Shown in pieces: positions 11,956 through 20,667 of a stretch of DNA of 47,351 nt (position 1 is the first letter of the stretch; each line of letters begins with the position of its first letter). A program made the translations under genes and the position numbers. Origin of the DNA: a virus. Location of the stretch: positions 1 to 47,351 of the IMG/VR virus record IMGVR_UViG_3300046529_000371; one strand, 5' to 3'. The notes under the pieces are model-generated. The model made no database searches, was not told the DNA's origin, and saw only the letters and a program-made list of their open reading frames with translations.

Positions 11956-13011
11956 TTACGGCGACGGCAGTCCACCCACAGAGCAGACCGCGAATGCATT
12001 GGCCGCGAAGCAGGCGACGCAGGCGATGCCGTTCGTGATATCGAGACCCATCGCGCCATCCATCCATGTGCTGGTCGGACCCTTCACCCCGCCCAGAAAA
12101 CGGATGTTTTGCAGGTTGCTGACATCCAGAACGATCAGAGCTTTGCCGGATTCGGACGTGATGTAGGCGTAGTTCTGATAGACCACGATGCCGCGACCGC
12201 CGGCGAAATACGTCATCGCGCCGAAGCCGCCATAGCCACTAAAGACCGAAAGAACGCTGGGAGCCGTGGGCGTGGTTACGTCGATCACAATCAGGGCGCC
12301 ATTGAAGCCCTGCGTCGAGGACCCGGCTCCAAGCACGAATAGCTTCTTGCCGTCCGGACCCAGCGTGATGCCGCGAGCGCTACCCAATGCCGAGTGAGTG
12401 ATGTTGGTCACCCAGACCAGATTTGTCCGATCGCGAATGTCGATCACGGCGACGCAGTTCGCGGTGTCACAAGTGACGAACGCGTAATTGCCGTCGGCCG
12501 AAAAAATCACATCGCGAGCGCCGTTCATCGAGCTGCCCGGCGTGGGACCTCGCTGTTCCGCGATGTAGGCCGGCGCGGCGGGATTGGTGATATCGACCGA
12601 GCACACCGAGGCGCGCGTCAGCGTGGACACGTAGGCGGTCACGCCGTCAGGATGAAGACGCAGGTTCGTCGCGCCGCCAAAGTGGACAGCATCAACAAGA
12701 CTGGTGACGACAGACGGCGCGGCCGGGTTGGAGACATCGAGAACGCCGAACCTGGCCGACGTCTCGCCGATGACGAAGGCGCGATTGCCGGCGACCCGAA
12801 TTGCCTCGACGTTCGCAAGATTGGTTGCGTCCTTGAGGTTTCCCACCACAACAGGCTTGCTCGGAACCGAGACGTCAACAATGTTGACGTTCGCACCTGT
12901 TCCCGCCGTGTAGACGAGATTGCCTACGCGGCACAAATTGACGCAGGTGCCAAAGCGAGCGTCAGAAATTCGCGCGAGCACGCTGGGCTGCTTAGCAGAG
13001 CCAAAGCCCAT
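11956..13011 (-). CDS. Beta-propeller (LVIVD-repeat) virion protein
   Basis: 351 residues from ATG 13011, which follows GAGGAG; the open frame above it is shadow of the preceding gene. The sequence repeats about every 45 residues a unit ending in xxVVDVSxPxxPxxVG (NIVDVSVPSKPVVVG, GVLDVSNPAAPSVVT, CSVDITNPAAPAYIA, AVIDIRDRTNLVWVT, IVIDVTTPTAPSVLS, IVLDVSNLQNIRFLG), giving a six- or seven-bladed propeller of the LVIVD class. Such propellers occur as binding domains on surface proteins. Directly after the fibre-like protein at 13016-14119 in the same operon, so a tail fibre or baseplate-associated receptor-binding role is likely. Host origin of the domain is possible. Confidence 0.72.
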   Translation of the reverse strand: MGFGSAKQPSVLARISDARFGTCVNLCRVGNLVYTAGTGANVNIVDVSVPSKPVVVGNLKDATNLANVEAIRVAGNRAFVIGETSARFGVLDVSNPAAPSVVTSLVDAVHFGGATNLRLHPDGVTAYVSTLTRASVCSVDITNPAAPAYIAEQRGPTPGSSMNGARDVIFSADGNYAFVTCDTANCVAVIDIRDRTNLVWVTNITHSALGSARGITLGPDGKKLFVLGAGSSTQGFNGALIVIDVTTPTAPSVLSVFSGYGGFGAMTYFAGGRGIVVYQNYAYITSESGKALIVLDVSNLQNIRFLGGVKGPTSTWMDGAMGLDITNGIACVACFAANAFAVCSVGGLPSP

Positions 13012-13015
13012 TGTT

Positions 13016-14119
13016 TTACTCCTCAGTCCATTCGATCGCGATATCGATCTTGCCGCCGGCGGGCACCGCAGCGCCAGCCAAGTTGATCGCCAGGAAGTCA
13101 GACGTGCCGCGCAGCACGAACGGCTCGTCATTGCGAATGCCGAAAGAAATTTCGACGGGCGACGCCGGCAGACCGGCGGGCGGGTTGAGGCCGACCCGGC
13201 GCTGGATCATGGTCGCGATAGCGGTGCCGACGGCCGTCAGGTTCGCCGTAAACACCTTGAGGACCGCGGTCGCAACCGCATCGGTATTGTCGGATCGTGC
13301 GGGAGTGATCGTGGTCGCGGTGCCGCCCGAGCCGGCCGTGCTGCGCCGGATCATCGAGGCGGTCATCTGCGCAGCCGCAGTGGCTTCGCCGGAGATCAGG
13401 ACCCGCTTGACCTTGATCACCTTGGTCGACGAACCCTGCAACAGAACGAGATCCGTCGGGGTCGCGGCCGGAACGAGAGCGACAGCCTCATACCGATAGG
13501 TCGCCTTCAGACCTTCCGTCGAGACGTGGCCGATATAGGTGTTCTGGACCGGCGAGTTGAGGTTGCCGATCGAGTTCGTGCCCAGAGGCAGAGACCCCTG
13601 CAACAGGTTGAGAATGAGCTGATCGTTGGACGCAGCACTTGCCAGCGCGGCCACAGTCGCCGTGGGCGAAGCGCCGACAGCCGAAACACGAACGCGAACC
13701 TTGCCGAACGCGCCGCACGGCACCACCCAGGCGCCGACGCCGTTGGCCGGGACGCTGCTCACACCGGCGCCGCCGCTGAACGGGTAAGCGCTGACGCCGA
13801 CCCAATTGGTGCCGTCGGGCGTCAATGCCTCGAACAGCAGCGTGACGTTGGTATTGGCGGTCACGTTGAAGGCGGCACTCGCCTTGCCCGTCGTGACGAT
13901 TTCCAGGGTCTGGGCGACGGTCGTCAGTGCCGCAGGTGCGACCGTGGTGTCGGTCGCATTTGCAGATCCACCGCCGGCAGAGCCACCGTCAATGATGACG
14001 TGGAGGCCCGGAGTTACTCCGGCGCTGACCGGATTGGGGCCACTCGTCGGCTCGCCGGCATCGGATTTGCCGATTACGGTTGCAGGCGGACTCGAAATAC
14101 CATCGTCGACAAAGGACAT
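13016..14119 (-). CDS. Virion fibre-like protein with shared N-terminal attachment motif
   Basis: 367 residues. The first 14 residues (MSFVDDGISSPPAT) are nearly the same as those of the protein at 19948-20610 (MPFVDDGISSPPAT), suggesting a common docking peptide that fixes different proteins to one virion component. The rest is Ala/Thr/Val-rich beta structure (TVAQTLEIVTTGKASAAFNV, NTNVTLLFEALTPDGTNWVGV, GKVRVRVSAVGAS, NSPVQNTYIGHVSTEGLKATYRY), typical of phage structural proteins. A C-terminal segment (VIKVKRVLISGEATAAAQMTASMIRRS) recalls the domain in the two neighbouring structural proteins. Operator site 6 is 29 bases upstream. Confidence 0.68.
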   Translation of the reverse strand: MSFVDDGISSPPATVIGKSDAGEPTSGPNPVSAGVTPGLHVIIDGGSAGGGSANATDTTVAPAALTTVAQTLEIVTTGKASAAFNVTANTNVTLLFEALTPDGTNWVGVSAYPFSGGAGVSSVPANGVGAWVVPCGAFGKVRVRVSAVGASPTATVAALASAASNDQLILNLLQGSLPLGTNSIGNLNSPVQNTYIGHVSTEGLKATYRYEAVALVPAATPTDLVLLQGSSTKVIKVKRVLISGEATAAAQMTASMIRRSTAGSGGTATTITPARSDNTDAVATAVLKVFTANLTAVGTAIATMIQRRVGLNPPAGLPASPVEISFGIRNDEPFVLRGTSDFLAINLAGAAVPAGGKIDIAIEWTEE

Positions 14120-14143
14120 GCGAAAACTCCAGCTAGGATCACA

Positions 14144-14165
14144 AGTATAAGTCAGGACTGACTGT
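14144..14165. promoter_or_regulatory. Dispersed operator, site 6, with abutting TATACT
   Basis: taagtcaggactgactgt (14148-14165) touches the stop codon region of the tailspike gene. Leftward, TATACT (14149-14144) follows immediately, then CTGGAG and ATG 14119: a compact operator-promoter-RBS unit. Confidence 0.75.
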
Positions 14166-17100
14166 TACGCAACCGCGCGCAGCCAGGCCTGATGCACCAC
14201 GCCGCCCATGGTGACGTCGCCGAGATAGTTGTCGGTTCCATCTCCCGTCGCCAGGCCGAAGGTCGCAACCATGTCGGTCGCCGCGATCGCGGTGAATTCG
14301 AAGCCGATCTTGACGAAGCCGTTGATGTCCGGCACCGCGAACGGGATCGGGTTCGTCAGCGACCCATAGGGGAAGAAGCTGTCGATGACGCCGTTGACCA
14401 GGTCGTAGAAGACGCTTTCGCCGGAGGCGAAGCTGCCCTGCTGAAGCTGGATGCGAGCGAAATTGTGCCCGATCGGCTTGACACGCACCCAGACCCGGTA
14501 GACCCGAACCGCGGTATCCTTGGTGTAGGTCTGCTGAAGGAAATGCTGCTGGGTAACTGCGGTCTCGAGAACGTTCCAGGCCGTTGACCCGCCGAACGGA
14601 TCGGTCTGACCACCGACCGGCGACTGCACAGCCGTCTTGCCCCAGACGCCGGCCGTGAAGGTGTTCGGGCTGGCGAAGAGGTTGGTCTTGGCGATATTGG
14701 AGAACTCGGACTTGAACCGGGCGCTGACCGTCGGATACTGGTCCTGGTCAAGCCGGTTGTGCGCGAAGCTATTGTCGGCGTTGAAGTAGCCGAAATAGAT
14801 CACGTTGTTCTCGATGAACCACTCCAGCATCAGCGACACGTAAGCGGACGCGGTGTCGCTGTCGACACCCCACTCGCCAATGCCAAACGGCTTGCCGTGG
14901 GTGAGCGCAAAGTTCTTGACCCAGTTGAGCCCGTAGGTGTCGGCGACCTTCAGCCGGAACGCGGCCACGGGGTCGGTGCCGTCGATCGCGGAGAGGTAGT
15001 AGACGTCCTGATCGATGATGTCGACGTAGCGGTCGCCCGGATAATATTGCGAGGGGTCGTAGGCCACGCCGCCGTAGCGCGTGGTGTAGTTGATGCCCCA
15101 CACGATGCGGAAGCGCGGATCGACGCTCATGAACAGCTCGACGATGCGCCGGAACGCCGCGATATAGGTCGCCTCGACACCTACGGCCGTCCAGGCGTAG
15201 GTCGGGGAGTTGGCCTCCCAGAGCGGCCGGAAGAAGATGTAGGGGTCGGTCGGGCGCCCCTGGGCGATCAGGCGCGCGACCGCGAGCAGTTGAGCGTCAT
15301 AGGTGCCGGCAGCGATCTGCGCCAGCGTGACGCCCGAGGGCGGCCCGAATGACCAATGGACGCGCTTGTTCGAGGGCGCGATCGCCGCGAGCTGCGCGAG
15401 GATGTTGTTCTGGAGATTGGTCCAGGATGTGTCCGCGGAGCCGACCGTGGCGTAGCCCAGAACGAAATCCGCTGTCGTGCCCAGCCAGGTCTCGTAGTTG
15501 GAGATGTTCGAGACGTAGCCGCCGCTCAAGAACGGATAGACCGCGCTGAGCTTGCTGTCGGTCGAGCTCCAGCCATTCACGACGGGGTAGCCCGTGATCC
15601 GCTTGATCAGACGCCTGTTAAGGGTCGTCGGGATCGCATATTGCGTGGTCGGGTCGATGTTCGTGATCGTCTGGGTCGAATTGTCGTCGAACGTGAAGAC
15701 GATGCGGCCGATGCCGGTGCGCTGCAAGGTGATCGCATTCGCCGTGCGCGACACGGTCGCCGTCGTGGTGTCGATCAAAGAGGTCGGGAAGGATCCAGCC
15801 TCGCATTGCGGGAATGCGAAATAGATCGTCCGGCTCGTGCCCGTATAGGTGACAGAGCGGATCGAGGAGGTGTTGGGAATACCGCAAAGGCTGACCGGGC
15901 CGGTTGCGACCGCGGCGGTTGCGGTTGCTGACATCGTGCAGCGATACCAGCCACCACCAACAGCCGTGATCGTGGCGCCAACGAGCGTTCCACCCGTAAC
16001 GACGGAGCCTGCTCCGCTATTGCCGGTCAGGTCGAAGTTCGCATAGCCGATACCGGCGCCGAAGGCCGCGAGGCCGAACGTCATCTGGAAAATCGACATG
16101 GTCCCGGCTTTAACGTAGACCGAGGTGGTATACGTGGTGCCGACGCTGACCGTGTAATTGCCGGTGCTCGCTACGATGAGGTTGTGCGCAACACCGGCAG
16201 TGGTTCCCTCATTGAAGAGAGCCGCGGCTGTTCCACCCTTGGGGTCTGCCTGACCACCCGTGATCGTGGCGTTGGTCGGGGTCCAATAGGTTGCGTTCGT
16301 CAGGTTGCCGTTCGACAGCGCAATGTTCGTTCGCGCCGGCTCCACAAGCAGGCCGCCATCGCACACCGGGACAACGCCCGAGGTCTTCTGGGTCAGTGCG
16401 CCCGACTGCGTTGTCACCCACTGCGTAGAGGTGCGCGTGTCGACGAGCTCCGTATCGAAGATCCGCGGAAATGCGCTGGAGTTGAAGAAGTCCAGATCCA
16501 GAGATGCCGCGCTATTCACCCAGGCCGGCAGGCCATCGATGACCGGAACCGCGATCATGCTCTTGTTGGCGGTGGCCGGCAGCGCGCCATCGCGCTTGGT
16601 GTTCCAGACGGTCTTGTTGAGCGTGGTCGGCGAGATCAGATAGGAGCTCGGCGTCTCCGCAACGGCATTGCTCGATTCGAAGATGACGGGACTGTCGCCG
16701 ATCGTGATCGTCTGGCCGAACGTGACCAGATAGCGATTGCCCTTCAGGTCGCGATACTGCGTGAAGCCGTAGGGAACGATATAGGAGCCGCTGCCCGAGG
16801 TGTCCCAGACGATCTGGGCCTGGTAGTTACCGTCGCGCACCAGGTTGCAGGACCAGAACGTCCCGGATGCGGTGGCCGGGCCGCGCATGGTCGCGCCTTC
16901 GAGCCAGTTCCGGATGAGCCGGTAGGCTGTGGAGGCGTCATTGTGGCCGTTGGTGATGTCGTAGAGGGTGCTGTAGACCGCGTTATCGAGCGCATACCAG
17001 TAGGATGCTTCGATGCCCGCCGACCATGTCAGCACATAGGTCTTGGCCAGGTAGCTGGCGCGCAGCGCGACGCTGCCGACGTTTGCGTTGGCCGCGGGGC

Positions 17101-18403
17101 TCGATTCGCTGTCGATGACCGGCTTGGGAACGTTGTAGCAGGCGCGAATGATCGCGAGATGCGCGAGCGCATTGGTGTAGAGTAGCTCGGGAACGAACGG
17201 CGTGTAAGTCTGCTGGTAGTTGTGGAACGAGAACCAGTCGCAGTAGTCGCCGCCGCCGGCGAGCAGGAAGTCGCGCAGCCAGCCCATGCCGTTGGCGCTG
17301 CCGGTGACCGACGGCGCGATCACGATGGCGTTCTTGTCGTAGGACTTGATCAGATTGTAGGCAAAGCGTGCCTTGCTGACCATCTGGGCCGCGGTGCCGG
17401 TCCAATAAGTCGCGCTGTCGGCTTCGTTCCAGATCTCCCAAAACTTGACCCGGCCCGCGCCGGCCTTGACGATCTCGATGGTGCGAGCTTCCCAGGAAGC
17501 ATTGTCCGGATTGGTGGCAGAGCCTGCGAAGTCAGGCACCTCGCCTGTGCCGAGCGTGTAATAGGGCGCGATGCCGTTGGTCGCGCAGAGATTGAGCCAG
17601 GCACGGAAGCCCGACAGATCGTGGACGCCAAGAGCGGAATTGGTGACGTTGTTCCAGCGACACTCGGGGCTGTAAGAGCGGCCACGACTGACATAGGGAG
17701 ACGGACCGTTGGCATACGGAAAGCCCGTGCCCGCCATCGTCGGACCCTCGATGTGGGTGCCAAAGAGGCTCGGCGGAATCGGGCGGCCAAAATGCGCGTC
17801 GTTGGCAACCATCGCCGCGCCGGGCGTGACGAGGTTGTGCAGAGTGGTGCCGGGCTCGTCCTGCGGCAGGCCAATCCAGAACGTCACATCGAGAGCCACG
17901 CCGACCGTGTAGGCGATCTGCAGGCAGTTCGCGACGAAGCCCGTGCCGGCCGGCGTCAGATAGGTCGAGGTGAAGAGTTGCGTGCCAAGGGCGGCCGTCG
18001 TCGGCGCGCGGTTCGTGATGACCGGCGAGCTCAGATAGCTTGCGGTCGTATCCTCGACGTTCACGACCTGCTTAAGCGTATAGGTGCCGGTGGCCGAGAT
18101 GATCTTGAGATTGACGCCGTTGACGCGCTGAACGCCAGCGAGCGCGGCGAACCGCGCCATGACCCACTGAATGCGACCGGCCGCGCCCGTTGTCGGCGTT
18201 CCGGATACGCGAAACTGCACGCCGGGAACGCCTTCGAAGATGCGCCCGCCGCAAGCGACGGTCAGACCAAAGCCGGTGTCGGTGTAATCAACGGTCCACC
18301 CAAGCGGCAACGTGCCGGGCGTGCCCGCAACAGCACCGATACAGGTGCTGTTGGGATTGGCATTGAAGGTGGAAAGTTTGGCGCCGTCCCGCTTCTTAGG
18401 CAC
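14165..18403 (-). CDS. Tailspike/fibre with two glycosidase domains (GH39/GH5-like and GH26-like)
   Basis: 1412 residues. Domain A (about 205-590) is a TIM-barrel glycosidase: FWEIWNEAD gives acid/base candidate E327 and PVIDSESSP gives nucleophile candidate E433, as in GH39 and related clan GH-A enzymes. A beta-sandwich of the phage concanavalin-like type follows (about 685-890, ARTNIALSNGN ... NATYWTPTNATITGGQ). Domain B (about 930-1235) resembles GH26: FFRPLWEANS (E1063) and FGIGEWGVDS (E1177), plus VWGINYTTRYGG. A second copy of the sandwich module ends the protein (about 1240-1405, TNLFASPNTFTAGVWGKTAVQSPVGGQTDPFGG). No secretion signal, as expected for a virion protein. It would cut host exopolysaccharide or capsule. 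Its start overlaps the end of the repeat protein gene by 8 bases; they share operator site 7. Confidence 0.82.
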   Translation of the reverse strand: MPKKRDGAKLSTFNANPNSTCIGAVAGTPGTLPLGWTVDYTDTGFGLTVACGGRIFEGVPGVQFRVSGTPTTGAAGRIQWVMARFAALAGVQRVNGVNLKIISATGTYTLKQVVNVEDTTASYLSSPVITNRAPTTAALGTQLFTSTYLTPAGTGFVANCLQIAYTVGVALDVTFWIGLPQDEPGTTLHNLVTPGAAMVANDAHFGRPIPPSLFGTHIEGPTMAGTGFPYANGPSPYVSRGRSYSPECRWNNVTNSALGVHDLSGFRAWLNLCATNGIAPYYTLGTGEVPDFAGSATNPDNASWEARTIEIVKAGAGRVKFWEIWNEADSATYWTGTAAQMVSKARFAYNLIKSYDKNAIVIAPSVTGSANGMGWLRDFLLAGGGDYCDWFSFHNYQQTYTPFVPELLYTNALAHLAIIRACYNVPKPVIDSESSPAANANVGSVALRASYLAKTYVLTWSAGIEASYWYALDNAVYSTLYDITNGHNDASTAYRLIRNWLEGATMRGPATASGTFWSCNLVRDGNYQAQIVWDTSGSGSYIVPYGFTQYRDLKGNRYLVTFGQTITIGDSPVIFESSNAVAETPSSYLISPTTLNKTVWNTKRDGALPATANKSMIAVPVIDGLPAWVNSAASLDLDFFNSSAFPRIFDTELVDTRTSTQWVTTQSGALTQKTSGVVPVCDGGLLVEPARTNIALSNGNLTNATYWTPTNATITGGQADPKGGTAAALFNEGTTAGVAHNLIVASTGNYTVSVGTTYTTSVYVKAGTMSIFQMTFGLAAFGAGIGYANFDLTGNSGAGSVVTGGTLVGATITAVGGGWYRCTMSATATAAVATGPVSLCGIPNTSSIRSVTYTGTSRTIYFAFPQCEAGSFPTSLIDTTTATVSRTANAITLQRTGIGRIVFTFDDNSTQTITNIDPTTQYAIPTTLNRRLIKRITGYPVVNGWSSTDSKLSAVYPFLSGGYVSNISNYETWLGTTADFVLGYATVGSADTSWTNLQNNILAQLAAIAPSNKRVHWSFGPPSGVTLAQIAAGTYDAQLLAVARLIAQGRPTDPYIFFRPLWEANSPTYAWTAVGVEATYIAAFRRIVELFMSVDPRFRIVWGINYTTRYGGVAYDPSQYYPGDRYVDIIDQDVYYLSAIDGTDPVAAFRLKVADTYGLNWVKNFALTHGKPFGIGEWGVDSDTASAYVSLMLEWFIENNVIYFGYFNADNSFAHNRLDQDQYPTVSARFKSEFSNIAKTNLFASPNTFTAGVWGKTAVQSPVGGQTDPFGGSTAWNVLETAVTQQHFLQQTYTKDTAVRVYRVWVRVKPIGHNFARIQLQQGSFASGESVFYDLVNGVIDSFFPYGSLTNPIPFAVPDINGFVKIGFEFTAIAATDMVATFGLATGDGTDNYLGDVTMGGVVHQAWLRAVA

Positions 18404-19895
18404 GATGCTGCGTTCCCTCGAGCGTCGGCGTGAACACCGTCGAATTGCCCGAAGGCGTGAAGTCGTTGAGGGTCTGCAACAGGCCGAACACGGTCTTGGC
18501 GCCGGAGGTCGGAGCCGTGATGATGCGGCTGCCCTCGTCCGGGGTCAGCACAGCGACGCAGCCGTCGGAGAACGTCCGGAAGGATCCGCTCATCGAGCCG
18601 ATGAAGGCGCCCTGCTTGGTGGAGAAGGCCGCATTGTCGCCGCCGACGACGCCGGTCGAGGCGGTCGGATCGGCCTGGTAGAGGTAAACACGGAAGGCCT
18701 TGCCGGAGACACCAGTGTCCGCCGTGGCAAGTCGCATACGCTCCAGCGCGATCGTGTCGTCGTTGGTGTCCGACAGCGCGAACGAGGTCGCGGTGACAGA
18801 TGCGGCCGTCGCATTGTTGGAAACGGCGTCGAGTGCGGTATAGGGCGTCACGTTCGCAGGCCGGGTGACGACCGAGCCTGCAACTGCGAAGGCGCGCTGC
18901 TTGACGCCGCCAATGACGTTCGTGCCGGCCGGCAGCGCCGCGTTGAGCGCGACCGTGCCATCGGTGCCGATCGAGACCTTGTTGGTGGTGCCGGGCGTGG
19001 TCTGGTCGATGCCGACCTTGCCGATAAGTGCGGCACCGGCAGAGAGCGCCCAGGAGCCGGACTGGGTGACAGCCCAGGTGCCAGATTGCGTGACCGCGTG
19101 AGTTGCGACCGTCAGCGTGCCGGCGAGCGAAGTCGCAGCGGCCTGGATGCTGGCGCTGATCTGCTTGAAGACAGACATGGCGGAGACCGAGGTCGCATCG
19201 GTCGCGACTGACTTGGCGTCGGTCTTGGCACCCAGAGTGGTGTTGGCGCCATCAGCGACGGTGCTGGCAAAGCTGCCGCTGCCGGTGACCGCGTGCGTTG
19301 CCACAGTGAGCGTTCCAGCCAGGAGCGCACGGATGGCCTCCAACTTGGTGCCGATAAACTTGAAGATGCCCTGTGAGGTCGGACTTGCAGCCGCGCCGTC
19401 CCAGGCGGTGTCGGCCTTTGCGCCCAGCGTAACATTGGCGCCATCGGCGACCGTCGAGGCGAAACTGCCCGATCCGGTAACCGCGTGGGTGCCGACCGTC
19501 AGGGTGCCCGCCAGGAGCGCCCTCACCGCCTCGAGCTTGACGCCGATGTAGCGGAAGATGGAGATCCCGGAGGCGGCCGCGGCGCCGTCCCAGGTCGCGT
19601 CGGCCTTGGCGCCGGTGTTCGTGTTCAGCGTGCCGACGCTGGTATTGACCGCGGTCAGATCGGCGTGGAGCGTGGTGCCGGCGTCAGCGTGCAGGGTGTC
19701 GAGCTTCGTCCCGAGCGCGACCAGGTTGGTGTTGGTGGTGTCCTGCTTTGCCGAGGTCGCAAGATCGGTCGACGTGCCGTCCGAATTGTTGATGGAGACC
19801 CGCTGAAGCTGCTTGGTCTTGGCGTCCTCGGTAAGGTTGTAGGTGGCAACGTTCTTGCCGGTGCCTTCTGTTACCGCAACTGCGTCCGTAGACAT
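18396..19895 (-). CDS. Repeat-containing fibre protein
   Basis: 499 residues from ATG 19895 (AGGA 7 bases upstream; a TTG two codons earlier is less likely). Residues about 95-225 hold two near-identical units of about 65 residues (GAKADxxWDGAAA ... KLEAxRALLAGTLTVxTHAVTGSGSFASTVADGAN) and a third, degenerate one. An N-terminal helical stretch (TSAKQDTTNTNLVALGTKLDTLHAD) and Gly/Thr-rich repeats suggest a trimeric stalk. The C-terminal 150 residues (FALSDTNDDTIALERMRLATADTGVSGKAFRVYLYQ ... GAFIGSMSGSFRTFSDGC) match the C-terminal part of the protein at 19948-20610, so the two are modular relatives. It probably carries or positions the tailspike encoded next. Confidence 0.7.
   Translation of the reverse strand: MSTDAVAVTEGTGKNVATYNLTEDAKTKQLQRVSINNSDGTSTDLATSAKQDTTNTNLVALGTKLDTLHADAGTTLHADLTAVNTSVGTLNTNTGAKADATWDGAAAASGISIFRYIGVKLEAVRALLAGTLTVGTHAVTGSGSFASTVADGANVTLGAKADTAWDGAAASPTSQGIFKFIGTKLEAIRALLAGTLTVATHAVTGSGSFASTVADGANTTLGAKTDAKSVATDATSVSAMSVFKQISASIQAAATSLAGTLTVATHAVTQSGTWAVTQSGSWALSAGAALIGKVGIDQTTPGTTNKVSIGTDGTVALNAALPAGTNVIGGVKQRAFAVAGSVVTRPANVTPYTALDAVSNNATAASVTATSFALSDTNDDTIALERMRLATADTGVSGKAFRVYLYQADPTASTGVVGGDNAAFSTKQGAFIGSMSGSFRTFSDGCVAVLTPDEGSRIITAPTSGAKTVFGLLQTLNDFTPSGNSTVFTPTLEGTQHRA
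19221..19610 (-). repeat. Tandem internal repeat, about 2 x 195 bases
   Basis: Two adjacent units inside the fibre gene encode closely similar 65-residue segments (each with KLEA-RALLAGTLTV-THAVTGSGSFASTVADGAN). A third unit to about 19050 is degenerate. Repeat number could change by recombination and alter stalk length. Confidence 0.75.
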
Positions 19896-19910
19896 TTTCA
19901 AATCCTAGAA

Positions 19911-19928
19911 TAAGTCAGAAATGACAGG
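19911..19928. promoter_or_regulatory. Dispersed operator, site 7
   Basis: taagtcagaaatgacagg: left half perfect, right half degenerate at its outer end. It is only 15 bases upstream of ATG 19895; TATTCT abuts it on the gene side. Confidence 0.65.
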
Positions 19929-19947
19929 TAACGGAGGCGGGACTTGA

Positions 19948-20610
19948 TTAGTCCCGGAACACTTCCAGCGCCAAAGTGAAGACCTCGGCGCTCGCGGGCA
20001 CGTAAGCGCCGCGGACTTCGATCAGCGCGTAGATGTTCGTGGTGCCGGTCTTCGGGTCGAAGATGATCTCGGAGCCGACATTCGGGACGCCGATGCACTT
20101 GACGCCATCAGAGAACGCGCGAGCGTTCGCGCCGGTCATGTCGAAGTCCATGGAGCCGATGTAGGTGAGCGCGCCGGCGGTCTGAAACACGCCGTTGTCG
20201 CCATTCGCCGGGACCGGGATGTCCTTGTAGAAATGCACGCGGAAGATCGCGTTCGCAGTCACGGTGCCGCTCTTGGTCAGCCGGCCGCGCCGAATGACGC
20301 CGGTCTTGTCGGCGACGCGGGAGGCCGAGAGCACCAGAGGCGTGACGGATCCAGCCGTCACATTGTTGGCGACCAGGTCGCCGGAAGCGTAAACGTTGGT
20401 GTCGACCGGGCGCGTGAGCTGGGCGCCGATGATTGCGCTGTTCCCGCCGACTTCGCCGACATGAGCTTCACTCGCAGCCGCAGTCGAGGTGACGGAACCA
20501 CCAGCGCCGAGCGTCTGCGGGGAGTTCTGGACCTGGCGATTTGAACCAAAGAGGGTCTGACCAACCGAGGTTGCGGGCGGGCTGGAAATACCGTCATCGA
20601 CGAAGGGCAT
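19948..20610 (-). CDS. Virion protein sharing an N-terminal docking motif and a C-terminal module
   Basis: 220 residues. It begins MPFVDDGISSPPATSVGQ, almost identical to the start of the protein at 13016-14119. The body (VTPLVLSASRVADKTGVIRRGRLTKSGTVTANAIFRVHFYKD ... YIGSMDFDMTGANARAFSDGVKCIGVPNVGSEIIFDPKTGTTNIYALIEVRG) matches the C-terminal domain of the repeat fibre (18396-19895). So it joins the docking peptide of one neighbour to the module of another. No enzymatic motif seen. It is a single-gene unit with its own operator (site 8), ending before site 7. Likely a baseplate or fibre component. Confidence 0.68.
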   Translation of the reverse strand: MPFVDDGISSPPATSVGQTLFGSNRQVQNSPQTLGAGGSVTSTAAASEAHVGEVGGNSAIIGAQLTRPVDTNVYASGDLVANNVTAGSVTPLVLSASRVADKTGVIRRGRLTKSGTVTANAIFRVHFYKDIPVPANGDNGVFQTAGALTYIGSMDFDMTGANARAFSDGVKCIGVPNVGSEIIFDPKTGTTNIYALIEVRGAYVPASAEVFTLALEVFRD

Positions 20611-20636
20611 GGGGAGTTTCCTGAAAATCTTTCTCT

Positions 20637-20658
20637 AGTATAAGTCAGGATTGACTTA
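20637..20658. promoter_or_regulatory. Dispersed operator, site 8, with abutting TATACT
   Basis: taagtcaggattgactta (20641-20658), both arms perfect. Leftward TATACT (20642-20637) abuts it, then 26 bases containing AGGAAA before ATG 20610. Confidence 0.85.
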
Positions 20659-20667
20659 CAGTCGAGA

